A stretch of 64,000 bases of DNA, taken from positions 85,472 through 149,471 of the forward strand of contig JAKFWF010000025.1 in NCBI GenBank assembly GCA_021730785.1, written 5' to 3'. Below, piece by piece: positions 45,264 through 54,455 of this stretch. This stretch comes from Hyphomicrobiaceae bacterium. Its GTDB lineage: Bacteria > Pseudomonadota > Alphaproteobacteria > Rhizobiales > Hyphomicrobiaceae. The notes under the pieces were generated by a model, which saw only the letters and a list, made by a program, of their open reading frames with translations, was not told where the DNA came from and ran no database searches. The number at the start of each line of letters is the position of its first letter. Within the stretch, counting starts at the first letter, position 1. A program made the position numbers and the translations under genes.

Positions 45264-46226
45264 TCACGATTTCAGTGCCTTTTCGAGGTACGACCCATCC
45301 CAGTATTTGTCGATCTCGCCCGACACATCCTTGGGGATGACGCCAAGGTCGGTGAATGCCTTGGCCTGGCGCTTGATCTGCTCCGGTGTGATGACCGGGC
45401 CGAGATTGATCACGTCGGCAATTTTGCCTGAGATCACCGCATCAAGTCCCGTCAGCTGCGCGATGGCGGCACCGAACCGCTCCTTCGATGCGCCCAGATC
45501 CTTCATTTTCGCCACGTAGGCTTTGACGAAGGCTTCGATCGCCGCTCGCTTGCCCGCCACCGCATCCTTGTTGGCAACCAGCATCCCGAGTTCCGCACCG
45601 ACGGCCTTCGAGGCGCTATAGTCGAGGTTCTTGGCAAAGAAGCCGTAGCCTTTCATCACGGGAATCGACTCGAAGGGTTCCCAGGTGACAATCGCATCCA
45701 CCTCGCCCTTCTCGAGCGCCTGATTGAAATTCGCGCCGCCGCCCTGAATGTTGATGGCGCTGAACGAATTGTACGGAATTTTGTTCTCGATCAGGGTGGC
45801 TGCGAACTGGAACCAAACCGCTGATCCCGGTGCGATCGCAATTTTCTTGCCCTTGATGTCGTCCCAACTGTCGAACTTCGTGCCGGTGCGGCCGATGACG
45901 TATTTCGGCGACGATCCGATGCCCATGATCCCGACCATACTGGTCGAGCCGTTGGCCAGCGCAATGGCGAGATCCGCCGGACCGACCGAGCCCAGGTCCA
46001 GCGAGCCGGCCAGCAGCGCTGTGCGCGCGTCCGCATAGCGTGCGAACTCGACCATCTTGACGTCGACGCCGGCCTTCTTGAGATCCTCGGCAATCAGGAT
46101 CATGGGCGCGAGATGCGCGACCTTCTGAAAGCCAACCGTCAAAGTCGCATTGGCGAATGCGCGAGACGGCAGTCCTACATTTGTTGTCGCAGCGACCATC
46201 AATCCAAGCAGTGTTCTGCGTTCCAT
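45264..46226 (-). CDS. ABC transporter substrate-binding protein, SsuA/TauA/NMT1-like
   Basis: A 320-residue periplasmic binding protein. A signal peptide (MERRTLLGLMVAAT...AFANA) is followed by 'VGFQKVAHLAPMILIAEDLKKAG', 'LLAGSLDLGSVGPADLAIAL' and 'GKKIAIAPGSAVWFQF', the type II fold of sulfonate, nitrate and NMT1-like receptors. The ligand is unknown. The ATG at 46226 has GGGAGG eight bases upstream. First gene of a leftward four-gene operon divergent from coxM. Confidence 0.9.
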   Translation of the reverse strand: MERRTLLGLMVAATTNVGLPSRAFANATLTVGFQKVAHLAPMILIAEDLKKAGVDVKMVEFARYADARTALLAGSLDLGSVGPADLAIALANGSTSMVGIMGIGSSPKYVIGRTGTKFDSWDDIKGKKIAIAPGSAVWFQFAATLIENKIPYNSFSAINIQGGGANFNQALEKGEVDAIVTWEPFESIPVMKGYGFFAKNLDYSASKAVGAELGMLVANKDAVAGKRAAIEAFVKAYVAKMKDLGASKERFGAAIAQLTGLDAVISGKIADVINLGPVITPEQIKRQAKAFTDLGVIPKDVSGEIDKYWDGSYLEKALKS

Positions 46227-46610
46227 CTCATATGCCTCCCTGCGCAAGTCTCAGTACCCGCAACACTACACGACTTTGTGCGTTTTCAAGGCGCCAATCG
46301 CAACCGGCACTACCAAGCCTGAAACACTGCTCATGGGATGGGCACAGTCCCGGCAATCCGCCCTGACAGGCTGGCAGAATGGGTCATCCACCGTTTACAG
46401 TCGCCTCGTTTCGTGTGTATGCTGGCCTTCTTCTGGATTGAAATGACAGCTTTACCCACGAGCACTGCATCAGTCGCATCGGGCGCTGGCGCACTGTCAT
46501 CGGTCGCAGAGGATTTGGGTCCGGAAACGTGACCCAACTTGTTACCGCGGCGGCCTAAAAAGCCCGCGGAAACGGGCCGCTCCAAAGCCGCGTCCCAGGG
46601 AGGAGTGAGC
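46227..46610. other. Divergent promoter region between the ABC operon and coxM
   Basis: About 384 bases with no convincing gene. It must hold the promoters for both the leftward importer and the rightward cox operon. I see a GC hairpin close to coxM (around 46552-46582) but no recognised operator. Confidence 0.5.
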
Positions 46611-47477
46611 GTGATACCAGCGCCCTTTACCTATCATCGCCCGAAATCTCTGGCGGAAGCAACCGGGCTGCTCGTCGATCTCAAGGACGAAGCCCGCGTG
46701 GTTGCCGGCGGGCAGAGCCTGATCCCGATCATGAAGCTGCGGTTGGCAGCGCCGGATCATCTGATTGATCTTGCCGCCATTGCCGAACTCAAGGGCATCG
46801 CGCGCGGCGCCACCTCGATCACTATCGGTGCGATGACGACGCAAGCCGAACTCATCAACTCGAGCGTGTTGGCCGAGAGCGTGCCGATCCTGCGCGAAAC
46901 CGCGCTGCAGATTGCCGATCCGCAGGTGCGCTATCAGGGCACCCTGGGGGGCAATGTCGCCAACGGTGATCCCGGCAACGACATGCCGGCCATCATGATG
47001 TGCCTTGATGCCAGCTATCGGCTTGTCGGCCGCGCCGGCGCGCGCACCGTCAAGGCCCGCGATTTCTACCTGGGCACTTACGTGACCGCGCTGAATGCCG
47101 GCGAGATCCTGACCGCCATCGACATTCCGGTGCCGCCCGCCGGCCACGGCTTTGCCTATGCGAAGCTGAAGCGCAAAATCGGCGATTACGCGACGGCCGC
47201 AGCCGGCGTGGTGCTCACCGTCAGCGGCGGCAAAATCCAAACCTGCGCCATCGCGCTGTCGAACCTCGCCGATACCGCCGTCGCGGCCGACGCGGCGGCA
47301 AAGGCCGTGATCGGCACGGCCCTGGACCGGACCGCACTTTCGGCCGCCGCCCAAGCCGCCAGGGGCGTGATGGCGCCGGCCGCCGATGCGCGCGGCACCG
47401 TCGAATACCGCACCGACGTCGGCGGCACCATGGTGAAGCGCGCGCTGCAGGCCGCCTTCGCGCGCGCGAAGGGCTGA
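46611..47477 (+). CDS. coxM: Aerobic CO dehydrogenase medium (FAD) subunit
   Basis: A 288-residue flavoprotein of the molybdenum hydroxylase family. FAD-binding motifs are '[16 protein letters not shown]' (about residues 34-49) and '[17 protein letters not shown]' (about 107-123). A GTG start with GGGAGG seven bases upstream is used; a GTG two codons earlier is possible. It is first in the gene order M-S-L that defines form I carbon monoxide dehydrogenase. Confidence 0.93.
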   Translation: MIPAPFTYHRPKSLAEATGLLVDLKDEARVVAGGQSLIPIMKLRLAAPDHLIDLAAIAELKGIARGATSITIGAMTTQAELINSSVLAESVPILRETALQIADPQVRYQGTLGGNVANGDPGNDMPAIMMCLDASYRLVGRAGARTVKARDFYLGTYVTALNAGEILTAIDIPVPPAGHGFAYAKLKRKIGDYATAAAGVVLTVSGGKIQTCAIALSNLADTAVAADAAAKAVIGTALDRTALSAAAQAARGVMAPAADARGTVEYRTDVGGTMVKRALQAAFARAKG

Positions 47478-47530
47478 GCGGCCCTTGTCCCCTTACGTCG
47501 TTCGTCGATCGTCCCGCAGCGAGGACCGCA

Positions 47531-48031
47531 ATGGCAAAGACCCACGTAACGATGACCGTCAATGGCGAGCCAGCCGAAGGCCTGGTCGAGCCCCGGACGC
47601 TGCTCATTCACTTTATTCGCGAAAATCTCAGCCTGACCGGCGCGCACATCGGCTGCGAGACGAGCCACTGCGGCGCCTGCACGGTCGATCTCGACGGCAG
47701 GTCGGTCAAGAGCTGTTCGATGTTCGCCGTGCAGGCCCAAGGTGCCCAGATCACCACGATCGAGGGCATGGCGCATGCGGACGGCACGCTGCACGCCCTG
47801 CAGGAAGGCTTCCGTATGATGCACGGCCTGCAATGCGGATTCTGCACGCCGGGCATGATCATGCGCGCGCACCGGCTGCTGCAGGAAAACAAGACCCCGA
47901 CCGAGGATGAGATCCGCTTCGGGATCGCCGGCAATCTATGTCGCTGCACGGGGTACCAGAACATCGTCAAGGCCATTCAATACGCAGCCGACAAGCTCAA
48001 TGGCGTTCCACACAAGGAGGCTGCCGAATGA
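47531..48031 (+). CDS. coxS: Aerobic CO dehydrogenase small (iron-sulfur) subunit
   Basis: A 166-residue protein with two [2Fe-2S] domains: the plant-type cluster '[12 protein letters not shown]' plus 'SC', and the helical cluster '[11 protein letters not shown]' with '[11 protein letters not shown]'. It relays electrons from the Mo site in CoxL to FAD in CoxM. Its stop overlaps the coxL start by four bases (ATGA). Confidence 0.96.
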   Translation: MAKTHVTMTVNGEPAEGLVEPRTLLIHFIRENLSLTGAHIGCETSHCGACTVDLDGRSVKSCSMFAVQAQGAQITTIEGMAHADGTLHALQEGFRMMHGLQCGFCTPGMIMRAHRLLQENKTPTEDEIRFGIAGNLCRCTGYQNIVKAIQYAADKLNGVPHKEAAE

Positions 48032-50448
48032 CCACCACCGCTCCCACCCGTGAACAGCGCGAAGCCAAGCTCGAGGGCATGGGCTGCAAGCGAAAGCGCG
48101 TGGAAGACGTGCGCTTCACGCAGGGCAAGGGCACCTACGTCGACGACATCAAGATGCCCGGCATGCTGTACGGCGATTTCGTGCGCTCCCAGCACGGCCA
48201 TGCGCGCATCAAGAAGATCGATGCGTCGAAGGCGCTGAAGGTGCCGGGCGTCGTCGCCGTGCTGACTGCGAAGGATCTCAAGGGCGTCAACCTCGCCTGG
48301 ATGCCGACCTTGGCCGGCGACGTTCAAATGGTGCTGGCCGACGGCAAGGTGCTGTTCCAGAACCAGGAGATCGCCTTCGTGGTCGCCAACGACCGCTATG
48401 CGGCAGCCGACGGCGCCGAACTGGTCGAAGTCGAATACGAAGCGCTGCCAGTGATCGTCGATCCGTTCAAGTCGATGGCGCCGGGTGCGACGGTGCTGCG
48501 CGAAGACCTGATCGGCAAGAACACCGGCGCGCATGGCCCACGCAAGCATCACAATCACATCTTCGAATGGGTGATGGGCGACAAGGACCTGACCGACGCC
48601 GCCTTCAACAAGGCCGACGTCACGATCAAGGAGCTGTTCTCCTATCACCGGACGCATCCCTCGCCGCTCGAAACCTGCCAGTGCGTCGCCTCATTCGACA
48701 AGATCAAGAGCGAGCTGACCTTGTGGGGCACATTCCAGGCGCCGCACGTCATCCGCACGGTGGCGTCACTGCTGTCCAAGATTCCCGAACACAAGATCCA
48801 CGTCATCGCGCCCGATATCGGCGGCGGCTTTGGCAACAAGGTGGGCGCCTATCCCGGCTACATCTGCGCCATCGTCGCCTCGATCGTCACCGGCAAGCCC
48901 GTCAAATGGGTCGAGGACCGCATCGAGAACCTGACTTCGACGTCGTTTGCGCGCGACTACCACATGACGTGCGAAATGGCCGCCACCAAGGAGGGCAAGG
49001 TCACCGGACTGCGCGTGCATGTGCTCGCCGATCACGGCGCGTTCGACGCCTGCGCCGATCCGTCGAAATGGCCGGCAGGCTTCTTCAATATCGTCACCGG
49101 ATCGTACGACTTTCCCGTCGCGCATGTGGCCGTCGATGGCGTGTACACCAATAAGGCACCGGGCGGCGTCGCCTATCGCTGCTCGTTCCGCGTCACGGAA
49201 GCCGCGTACTGCATCGAGCGCGGCATGGACGTGATGGCGAAGAAACTCGGGCTCGATCCGGCCGAGTTCCGGTTGCGCAACTTCATCAAGCGCGAGCAGT
49301 TCCCCTACCAGTCCGCCTTGGGATGGGAATACGACTCGGGCGACTACGACACGGCCATGCGCAAGGTCATGGATGCGGTTGATTACGCCGGGCTGCGCGC
49401 CGAGCAGGCGGCCCAGCGCGAAGCCTTCAAGCGCGGCGAAACGCGCGCGATCATGGGCATCGGCGTCTCGTTCTTCACCGAGATTGTCGGCGCCGGGCCG
49501 TCGAAGAATTGCGATATTCTCGGCGTCGCCATGTTCGACAGCTGCGAGATCCGCATCCATCCGACCGGCGCTGCGATCGCCCGCATGGGCACCAAGTCGC
49601 AAGGCCAGGGGCATGAGACGACCTACGCCCAGATCATCGCAACCGAGATCGGCATCCCCGCCGCCGACATCATGGTCGAGGAGGGCAATACCGATACCGC
49701 GCCCTATGGCCTTGGCACCTACGGCTCGAGGTCGACGCCGGTGGCCGGCGCCGCGATCGCCATGGCCGCGCGCAAGATCAAGGCCAAGGCGCAGATGATC
49801 GCGGCCTACAAGCTCGAGGTGCATGAGGGCGATCTCGAGTGGGACATCGACGGCTTCCGGGTGAAGGGGCTGCCGGAGAAAACCATGTCGATGAAGGACA
49901 TCTCCTGGGCCGCCTACAACTCGCCGCCCCCCAATATGGAGCCGGGGCTGGAGGCCGTCAGCTATTACGATCCCCCCAACATGACCTATCCGTTCGGTGC
50001 CTACATCTGCGTGATGGATATCGACGTCGATACCGGCGTTGCCAACATTCGCCGCTTCTACGCCCTCGATGACTGCGGCACGCGCATCAATCCGATGATC
50101 ATCGAAGGCCAGGTGCACGGTGGCCTCACCGAAGCCTTCGCCATCGCCATGGGGCAAGAGATCCGCTACGACGAGTTCGGCAACGTCGTCGGCGGCTCGT
50201 TCATGGATTTCTTCGTGCCCACCGCGGTCGAAACGCCAAAGTGGGAGACCGACTTCACGGTGACGCCATCGCCGCATCACCCGATCGGTGCCAAGGGTGT
50301 CGGCGAGAGCCCGAACGTCGGTGGCGTGCCGGCCTTCTCGAATGCTGTCAACGACGCGTTCTCGTTTTTCGGCTCGACGCATATCCAGATGCCGCACGAC
50401 CACTGGCGCAATTGGGAAGCGGCCAAGAAGTTCGGCCTGCATGCTTGA
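48028..50448 (+). CDS. coxL: Aerobic CO dehydrogenase large (molybdenum) subunit, form I
   Basis: An 806-residue molybdopterin-cytosine-dinucleotide subunit. The decisive motif is VAYRCSFR, which holds the cysteine that binds Cu in the Mo-S-Cu site and distinguishes form I CO dehydrogenases from form II and from xanthine dehydrogenases. 'GGGFGNKVG' lines the Mo pocket and the catalytic Glu is in '[12 protein letters not shown]'. It oxidises CO to CO2 with quinone as acceptor. Confidence 0.97.
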   Translation: MTTTAPTREQREAKLEGMGCKRKRVEDVRFTQGKGTYVDDIKMPGMLYGDFVRSQHGHARIKKIDASKALKVPGVVAVLTAKDLKGVNLAWMPTLAGDVQMVLADGKVLFQNQEIAFVVANDRYAAADGAELVEVEYEALPVIVDPFKSMAPGATVLREDLIGKNTGAHGPRKHHNHIFEWVMGDKDLTDAAFNKADVTIKELFSYHRTHPSPLETCQCVASFDKIKSELTLWGTFQAPHVIRTVASLLSKIPEHKIHVIAPDIGGGFGNKVGAYPGYICAIVASIVTGKPVKWVEDRIENLTSTSFARDYHMTCEMAATKEGKVTGLRVHVLADHGAFDACADPSKWPAGFFNIVTGSYDFPVAHVAVDGVYTNKAPGGVAYRCSFRVTEAAYCIERGMDVMAKKLGLDPAEFRLRNFIKREQFPYQSALGWEYDSGDYDTAMRKVMDAVDYAGLRAEQAAQREAFKRGETRAIMGIGVSFFTEIVGAGPSKNCDILGVAMFDSCEIRIHPTGAAIARMGTKSQGQGHETTYAQIIATEIGIPAADIMVEEGNTDTAPYGLGTYGSRSTPVAGAAIAMAARKIKAKAQMIAAYKLEVHEGDLEWDIDGFRVKGLPEKTMSMKDISWAAYNSPPPNMEPGLEAVSYYDPPNMTYPFGAYICVMDIDVDTGVANIRRFYALDDCGTRINPMIIEGQVHGGLTEAFAIAMGQEIRYDEFGNVVGGSFMDFFVPTAVETPKWETDFTVTPSPHHPIGAKGVGESPNVGGVPAFSNAVNDAFSFFGSTHIQMPHDHWRNWEAAKKFGLHA

Positions 50449-50501
50449 CCGGCGGCAGATGCTGCCGCCGCCATCATGGCAACCTCGAGAACCGGTCCTC
50501 C

Positions 50502-51389
50502 ATGGTAAAACCCGAGGCGATGCCGCGCGAAGAGATCACGACAAGGCTGCGCACGGCCGGCTACATTGCTGACGCCGACATTGCCGTGGCCCTGCAGCTG
50601 ATGGACATGCTGGGGCGCCCTTTGCTGCTGGAAGGCGAGGCCGGTGTCGGCAAGACCGAGGTCGCCAAGGCATTGGCGGCCATCCATGGGACGCAGCTGA
50701 TCCGGCTGCAATGCTACGAAGGTCTCGATCTATCGAGCGCACTCTACGAGTGGAACTATCAGGGCCAGCTGCTGACCATCCGCGCGCGCGAGGGCTTAGA
50801 TGCAGCAGCCGTCGAGCGCGACATCTTCTCGGAGCGGTTCCTGCTGGAACGCCCGCTGCTAGCCGCCATCCGGCGCACGGATCGACCGGTACTGCTGATC
50901 GACGAGGTCGATCGCGCGGACGAGGAATTCGAGGCGTTTCTTCTCGAACTCCTGTCCGATTTCCAGGTCTCAATTCCTGAGCTCGGCACGATCAAGGCCG
51001 CCAGTATTCCCCGCGTGATCCTGACCTCCAACAACACGCGCGAATTGTCCGATGCCCTGCGGCGGCGCTGCCTCTATCACTACGTCGACTTTCCCGATGT
51101 GGAGCGCGAAACGAACATACTGCGCGCCCGCATCCCGGGCATCTCGGTCACCCTGGCCATCCAGATCGCGCGCATGGTCGAGAGTGTCCGCAAACAGGGC
51201 TTGCGCAAAACTCCCGGCGTCGCAGAAACACTGGACTGGGCCGCCGCACTGGTTGGACTGGACGTCAAGAACCTGCACGACGATCCGCAAGCCGTGCACG
51301 ATACCTTGCGCTGCCTGCTGAAGACGCGCGAGGACAGGTCGAACCTGACCCGCGAAGTGGCGGAACGCCTCATCGGAAAGGTCGAGTGA
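50502..51389 (+). CDS. coxD: CoxD, AAA+ chaperone for CO dehydrogenase maturation
   Basis: A 295-residue MoxR-like AAA+ ATPase: Walker A 'GEAGVGKTEVAK', Walker B 'VLLIDEVDRADEEFE', sensor 'VILTSNNTREL' and arginine finger 'ALRRRCLYHY'. In Oligotropha CoxD helps build the [CuSMoO2] cluster. The gene order and family fit. ATG at 50502 chosen; the next Met (50520) is also possible. Overlaps coxE. Confidence 0.93.
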   Translation: MVKPEAMPREEITTRLRTAGYIADADIAVALQLMDMLGRPLLLEGEAGVGKTEVAKALAAIHGTQLIRLQCYEGLDLSSALYEWNYQGQLLTIRAREGLDAAAVERDIFSERFLLERPLLAAIRRTDRPVLLIDEVDRADEEFEAFLLELLSDFQVSIPELGTIKAASIPRVILTSNNTRELSDALRRRCLYHYVDFPDVERETNILRARIPGISVTLAIQIARMVESVRKQGLRKTPGVAETLDWAAALVGLDVKNLHDDPQAVHDTLRCLLKTREDRSNLTREVAERLIGKVE

Positions 51390-52609
51390 TGGGCGGCGCG
51401 TCCCTTTCTGCCGACGATGCAGCGCCAGCCGGCGACCACGTGCTCGCCCGGCTGACCGCCTTCATGCAGGTGCTGCGCGACAACGCCTTCGCCGTTGGCC
51501 TCAAGGAAACCGAAGACGCGGCCCGGGTGTTGGGCGCTAGCGCCGGAGCGCGGTTCCACACCTTGCGCCAGGCGCTCAAGGCGCTGTGCTGTACGCGTCA
51601 TTCCGACTGGCGGAAGTTCGATGACATCTTCGATGCCTACTGGATGGGACGCGGCATGCGCAGCGCGACCAAGGGTTCCAGCACGTTGGCGCGCACGTTC
51701 GAGGCGCCGCGCCAGCAGCGCACCGCCAGCATGAGCCTCAAACAGCTCGATCAGCAGCAAGGGGGATTGGGCGAACCTTTGCAGGGTGGCAGCGGTGACG
51801 CTGGGTCCCAGCCCCCATCCAACGCCACCGGCCGGATGGAAGGTGCATCGCGCGTCGACAGCATCGCTCAAACCGATTTCCGCAAACTTGCCGATCCTGA
51901 TGCTGTACGCGAAGCGCACGCCATTGCCGAACGGCTGGCCCGCCGCATGCGCACGCGGCTCGGCCGTCGCGAACGTGCACGCAACAAGGGGCGGCGGATT
52001 GACCTGCGCGCCACGATTCGTCGCAACATCAGCCATGGCGGCGAGCCGATCGCGCTGACGTGGCGCCAGCGCAAGCGCAAACCCCTGCGGCTGGTTCTGC
52101 TGCTCGACGCGTCAGGCTCGATGAGCCTCTACACGAGCGTTTTCGTGCGCTTCATGCACGGCATACTCGATCATTTCAACGACTCCGAGGCCTTTCTGTT
52201 CCACACACGGCTGGTGCATGTTTCGGCCGCCATGCGCGAGACGGATGTGGGCCGCGCCCTCGACCGGATGTCGCTGCTCGCGCAAGGTGTCGGCGGCGGT
52301 ACGCGGATCGGCGAGAGCCTCGCCACCTTCAACCGCTGGCACGCCAAGAGCGTCATCCACTCTCGCACCTGTGTGATGATCATCTCGGACGGCTACGACA
52401 CTGGCGAGCCGGACGGACTGGGGGCCGAAATGCGACAGCTGTCGCGACACTGCAAGCGGATCGTCTGGCTCAATCCGATGATCGGCTGGGAGGGATATGC
52501 GCCTGAAGCGCGCGGCATGCAGGCGGCCTTGCCCTACATCGATCTGTTCGCACCTGCCCACACCCTGCAGGCGATTGCCGCGCTCGAACCCTATCTGGCG
52601 CGACTGTGA
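51386..52609 (+). CDS. coxE: CoxE, von Willebrand factor A domain maturation protein
   Basis: About 407 residues. The C-terminal VWA domain has a MIDAS motif 'LLLDASGSMS', a threonine in 'GGGTRIGES' and 'IISDGYDTGEPD'. A basic linker 'RRMRTRLGRRERARNKGRR' precedes it. CoxE acts with CoxD in inserting Cu and sulfur in the CO dehydrogenase active site. GTG start at 51386 (or ATG at 51389) overlaps coxD. Confidence 0.92.
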   Translation: MMGGASLSADDAAPAGDHVLARLTAFMQVLRDNAFAVGLKETEDAARVLGASAGARFHTLRQALKALCCTRHSDWRKFDDIFDAYWMGRGMRSATKGSSTLARTFEAPRQQRTASMSLKQLDQQQGGLGEPLQGGSGDAGSQPPSNATGRMEGASRVDSIAQTDFRKLADPDAVREAHAIAERLARRMRTRLGRRERARNKGRRIDLRATIRRNISHGGEPIALTWRQRKRKPLRLVLLLDASGSMSLYTSVFVRFMHGILDHFNDSEAFLFHTRLVHVSAAMRETDVGRALDRMSLLAQGVGGGTRIGESLATFNRWHAKSVIHSRTCVMIISDGYDTGEPDGLGAEMRQLSRHCKRIVWLNPMIGWEGYAPEARGMQAALPYIDLFAPAHTLQAIAALEPYLARL

Positions 52610-53460
52610 AGGCCCCCATGACCGCACGCGCGCCCTTCAACGTGTTCGACGAGATCCAAACGCTGACCGCGACATGCCAGCCGTTTGCCGTCGCGACGGT
52701 GGTTCGCACGGTTGCCGTGACAGCAGCCAAGGCCGGTGCCAAGGCCGTCATCCGCAGTGACGGCGCCATATCGGGCGGCTGGATCGGCGGTGGCTGTGCA
52801 CGGGCAGCCGTGCTCAAGGCGGCCCGCGAGTGCCTGCAGGACGGCAAGCCGCGCCTCATCTCCGTGCAGCCCGCCGACGCGCTGCAGGAGAAGGGTGTCA
52901 GCGCCGGCACGGCAAAGGATGGCGTGGTGTTCGCCCGCAATATGTGCCCGAGCCAGGGAACGATGGACATTTTCGTGGAACCGGTGTTGCCCAGGCCCGA
53001 GTTACTGATCTTTGGCAGCAGTCCCGTTGCGGTTGCGCTGGCCGATCTTGCCATGCGCCTCGGCTATCTGATCGCGGTTGCGGGAGCACTTGCCGACCAG
53101 AAAAAATTCGCCGCCGTCGATAGTGCGATGCCGGTGGGAGACGTGTCGAAACTGACGGCAACCGAACGCTACTGCGTCGTCGCCACTCAGGGCAGCGGCG
53201 ATGAGGCGGCACTTGCCGCGGCGCTGTCGGTGCCGGCCCGCCATGTCGCGTTCGTCGGCTCCCGCCGCAAAGCCGACGCGTTGCGCCGATCCTTGCTGAC
53301 GAAGGGCGTCGATGCCGACCGTCTCGCAGACGTCTGCTGTCCGGCGGGCAAGGATATCGGCGCGGTGACGCCGGAGGAGATCGCCCTGTCCATTCTGGCT
53401 GAAATCGTCGAACTGCGCCGGCGCGGCCAGCGCGCCGCCACGGAGGCACCACGGCGTTGA
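52606..53460 (+). CDS. coxF: CoxF, XdhC-family maturation protein
   Basis: About 284 residues: XdhC/CoxI N-terminal domain 'KAVIRSDGAISGGWIGGGCA' and a C-terminal Rossmann-like domain 'LLIFGSSPVAVALADLA' to 'HVAFVGSRRKADAL'. XdhC-type proteins bind and sulfurate molybdenum cofactor. It is the last recognised gene of the cox operon; a coxG homologue is not next in line. The GTG at 52606 overlaps coxE; an ATG lies at 52618. Confidence 0.92.
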   Translation: MKAPMTARAPFNVFDEIQTLTATCQPFAVATVVRTVAVTAAKAGAKAVIRSDGAISGGWIGGGCARAAVLKAARECLQDGKPRLISVQPADALQEKGVSAGTAKDGVVFARNMCPSQGTMDIFVEPVLPRPELLIFGSSPVAVALADLAMRLGYLIAVAGALADQKKFAAVDSAMPVGDVSKLTATERYCVVATQGSGDEAALAAALSVPARHVAFVGSRRKADALRRSLLTKGVDADRLADVCCPAGKDIGAVTPEEIALSILAEIVELRRRGQRAATEAPRR

Positions 53461-53555
53461 TCACGGCACTAATACCGGCCAGCGGAACACATGACCCTTT
53501 TCCTTATCCGCTGGCCGAGCGGCCAAGGGCCGTAGGCCACGAGCGCCGGACGCAA

Positions 53556-53584
53556 AACTCTTGACCTCATTCAGGTCAAGAGTT
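53556..53584. repeat. Perfect inverted repeat downstream of coxF
   Basis: AACTCTTGACCT and its exact complement AGGTCAAGAGTT flank a five-base loop (CATTC). No T-run follows, so it is either a Rho-assisted terminator hairpin for the cox operon or an operator. The rest of the 53461-53746 gap shows no convincing gene. Confidence 0.6.
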
Positions 53585-53746
53585 CTGCACGACGGTAAAA
53601 GAGCAGTCTCGCCGGTATGGCGATCTGCGCGCCTGGCGCAGCCCAAGTCTGCCACATGGCGCCCCTGTCACGACTGAGGGACGCAAGCGCATGCAGCCGC
53701 AAATGACTTTCAGTTCGGGGCAACGACCGGTATTGCCGGCATCCTG

Positions 53747-54367
53747 CTATTCGACGAGCAATCTGATGGTATGCAGCGTCACCGTGCCGCCTGTGCCCGT
53801 CGCGTCCCCACGCAGCCATAGCGTATCGATGCGGTCGGCGCCTCGCGTCTCCGCCGGAGCCTTGAACTTGAAATCATAGGTCTTGCGGCCCTCGCTCAGG
53901 GGGAATTTGACCCACGGACTGGCCTGCAAGCCGTTCTGCACATAGAGCACTTCCATGACTTGTGTCGGACCCGCGGACTGGGGCGCGCTAGCGTCAATCT
54001 CGATGCGCAAAGTCTTGCCAGGCACGGCGGCTATTCTGCCGGCTGGGAAGTTCAGATAGGCGGCGCCGTCCACCGAACCGGTCTTGGCCGGATCGAACAG
54101 CGAGGTCAGCGCCAGGCCGTCGGCGGTGGCGTCGAGGCGGGCACCGGCCGACGCAACGAGTACGCCGGCCTTCATCACGATGTCGTTTGCGCCGGCACGC
54201 GACGCAACCGCCGAATTCGGCCTACGATCGATCACGATAAGCGTCGCCCAGAACGAGGCCGCCGCGGCAACAACACATGCAATGCCCAACAGGACCAAGC
54301 GCAAGGCCACCTCCACCTGCTGCCAACACACTCGCGTTCTACTAGAGTCGGGCAAAAACGCCAGCAC
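53747..54367 (-). CDS. Hypothetical membrane-anchored protein with jelly-roll-like periplasmic domain
   Basis: A 206-residue protein: an N-terminal membrane anchor at about residues 22-48 (VALRLVLLGIACVVAAAASF), then about 155 residues predicted to be rich in beta strands (for example 'GKTLRIEIDASAP', 'RKTYDFKFKAPAE', 'GTVTLHTIRLLVE'), resembling carbohydrate-binding modules. No family assigned. Downstream of asnB on the same strand with about 90 bases between; probably part of the polysaccharide locus. Confidence 0.65.
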   Translation of the reverse strand: MLAFLPDSSRTRVCWQQVEVALRLVLLGIACVVAAAASFWATLIVIDRRPNSAVASRAGANDIVMKAGVLVASAGARLDATADGLALTSLFDPAKTGSVDGAAYLNFPAGRIAAVPGKTLRIEIDASAPQSAGPTQVMEVLYVQNGLQASPWVKFPLSEGRKTYDFKFKAPAETRGADRIDTLWLRGDATGTGGTVTLHTIRLLVE

Positions 54368-54455
54368 GAGGACATCGGTCTTCTACCGGATAGTGAGGAT
54401 GTCCAACCGTTCAGTGTGACTGCTGCACGCGCTGCCCTTGCATGTCGGCGCCCCA

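Noticed and set aside
48766..50442. 558-codon minus-strand frame
   Set aside because: Antisense to coxL, whose reading is certain; the translation has the typical shadow composition.
48028..50448. Xanthine or other molybdenum hydroxylase instead of CO dehydrogenase
   Set aside because: The AYRCSFR motif and the M-S-L-D-E-F gene order are specific to form I CO dehydrogenase.
53461..53655. 64-codon minus-strand ORF after coxF
   Set aside because: Arises from a GC-rich intergenic sequence containing an inverted repeat; no start signal and no domain.
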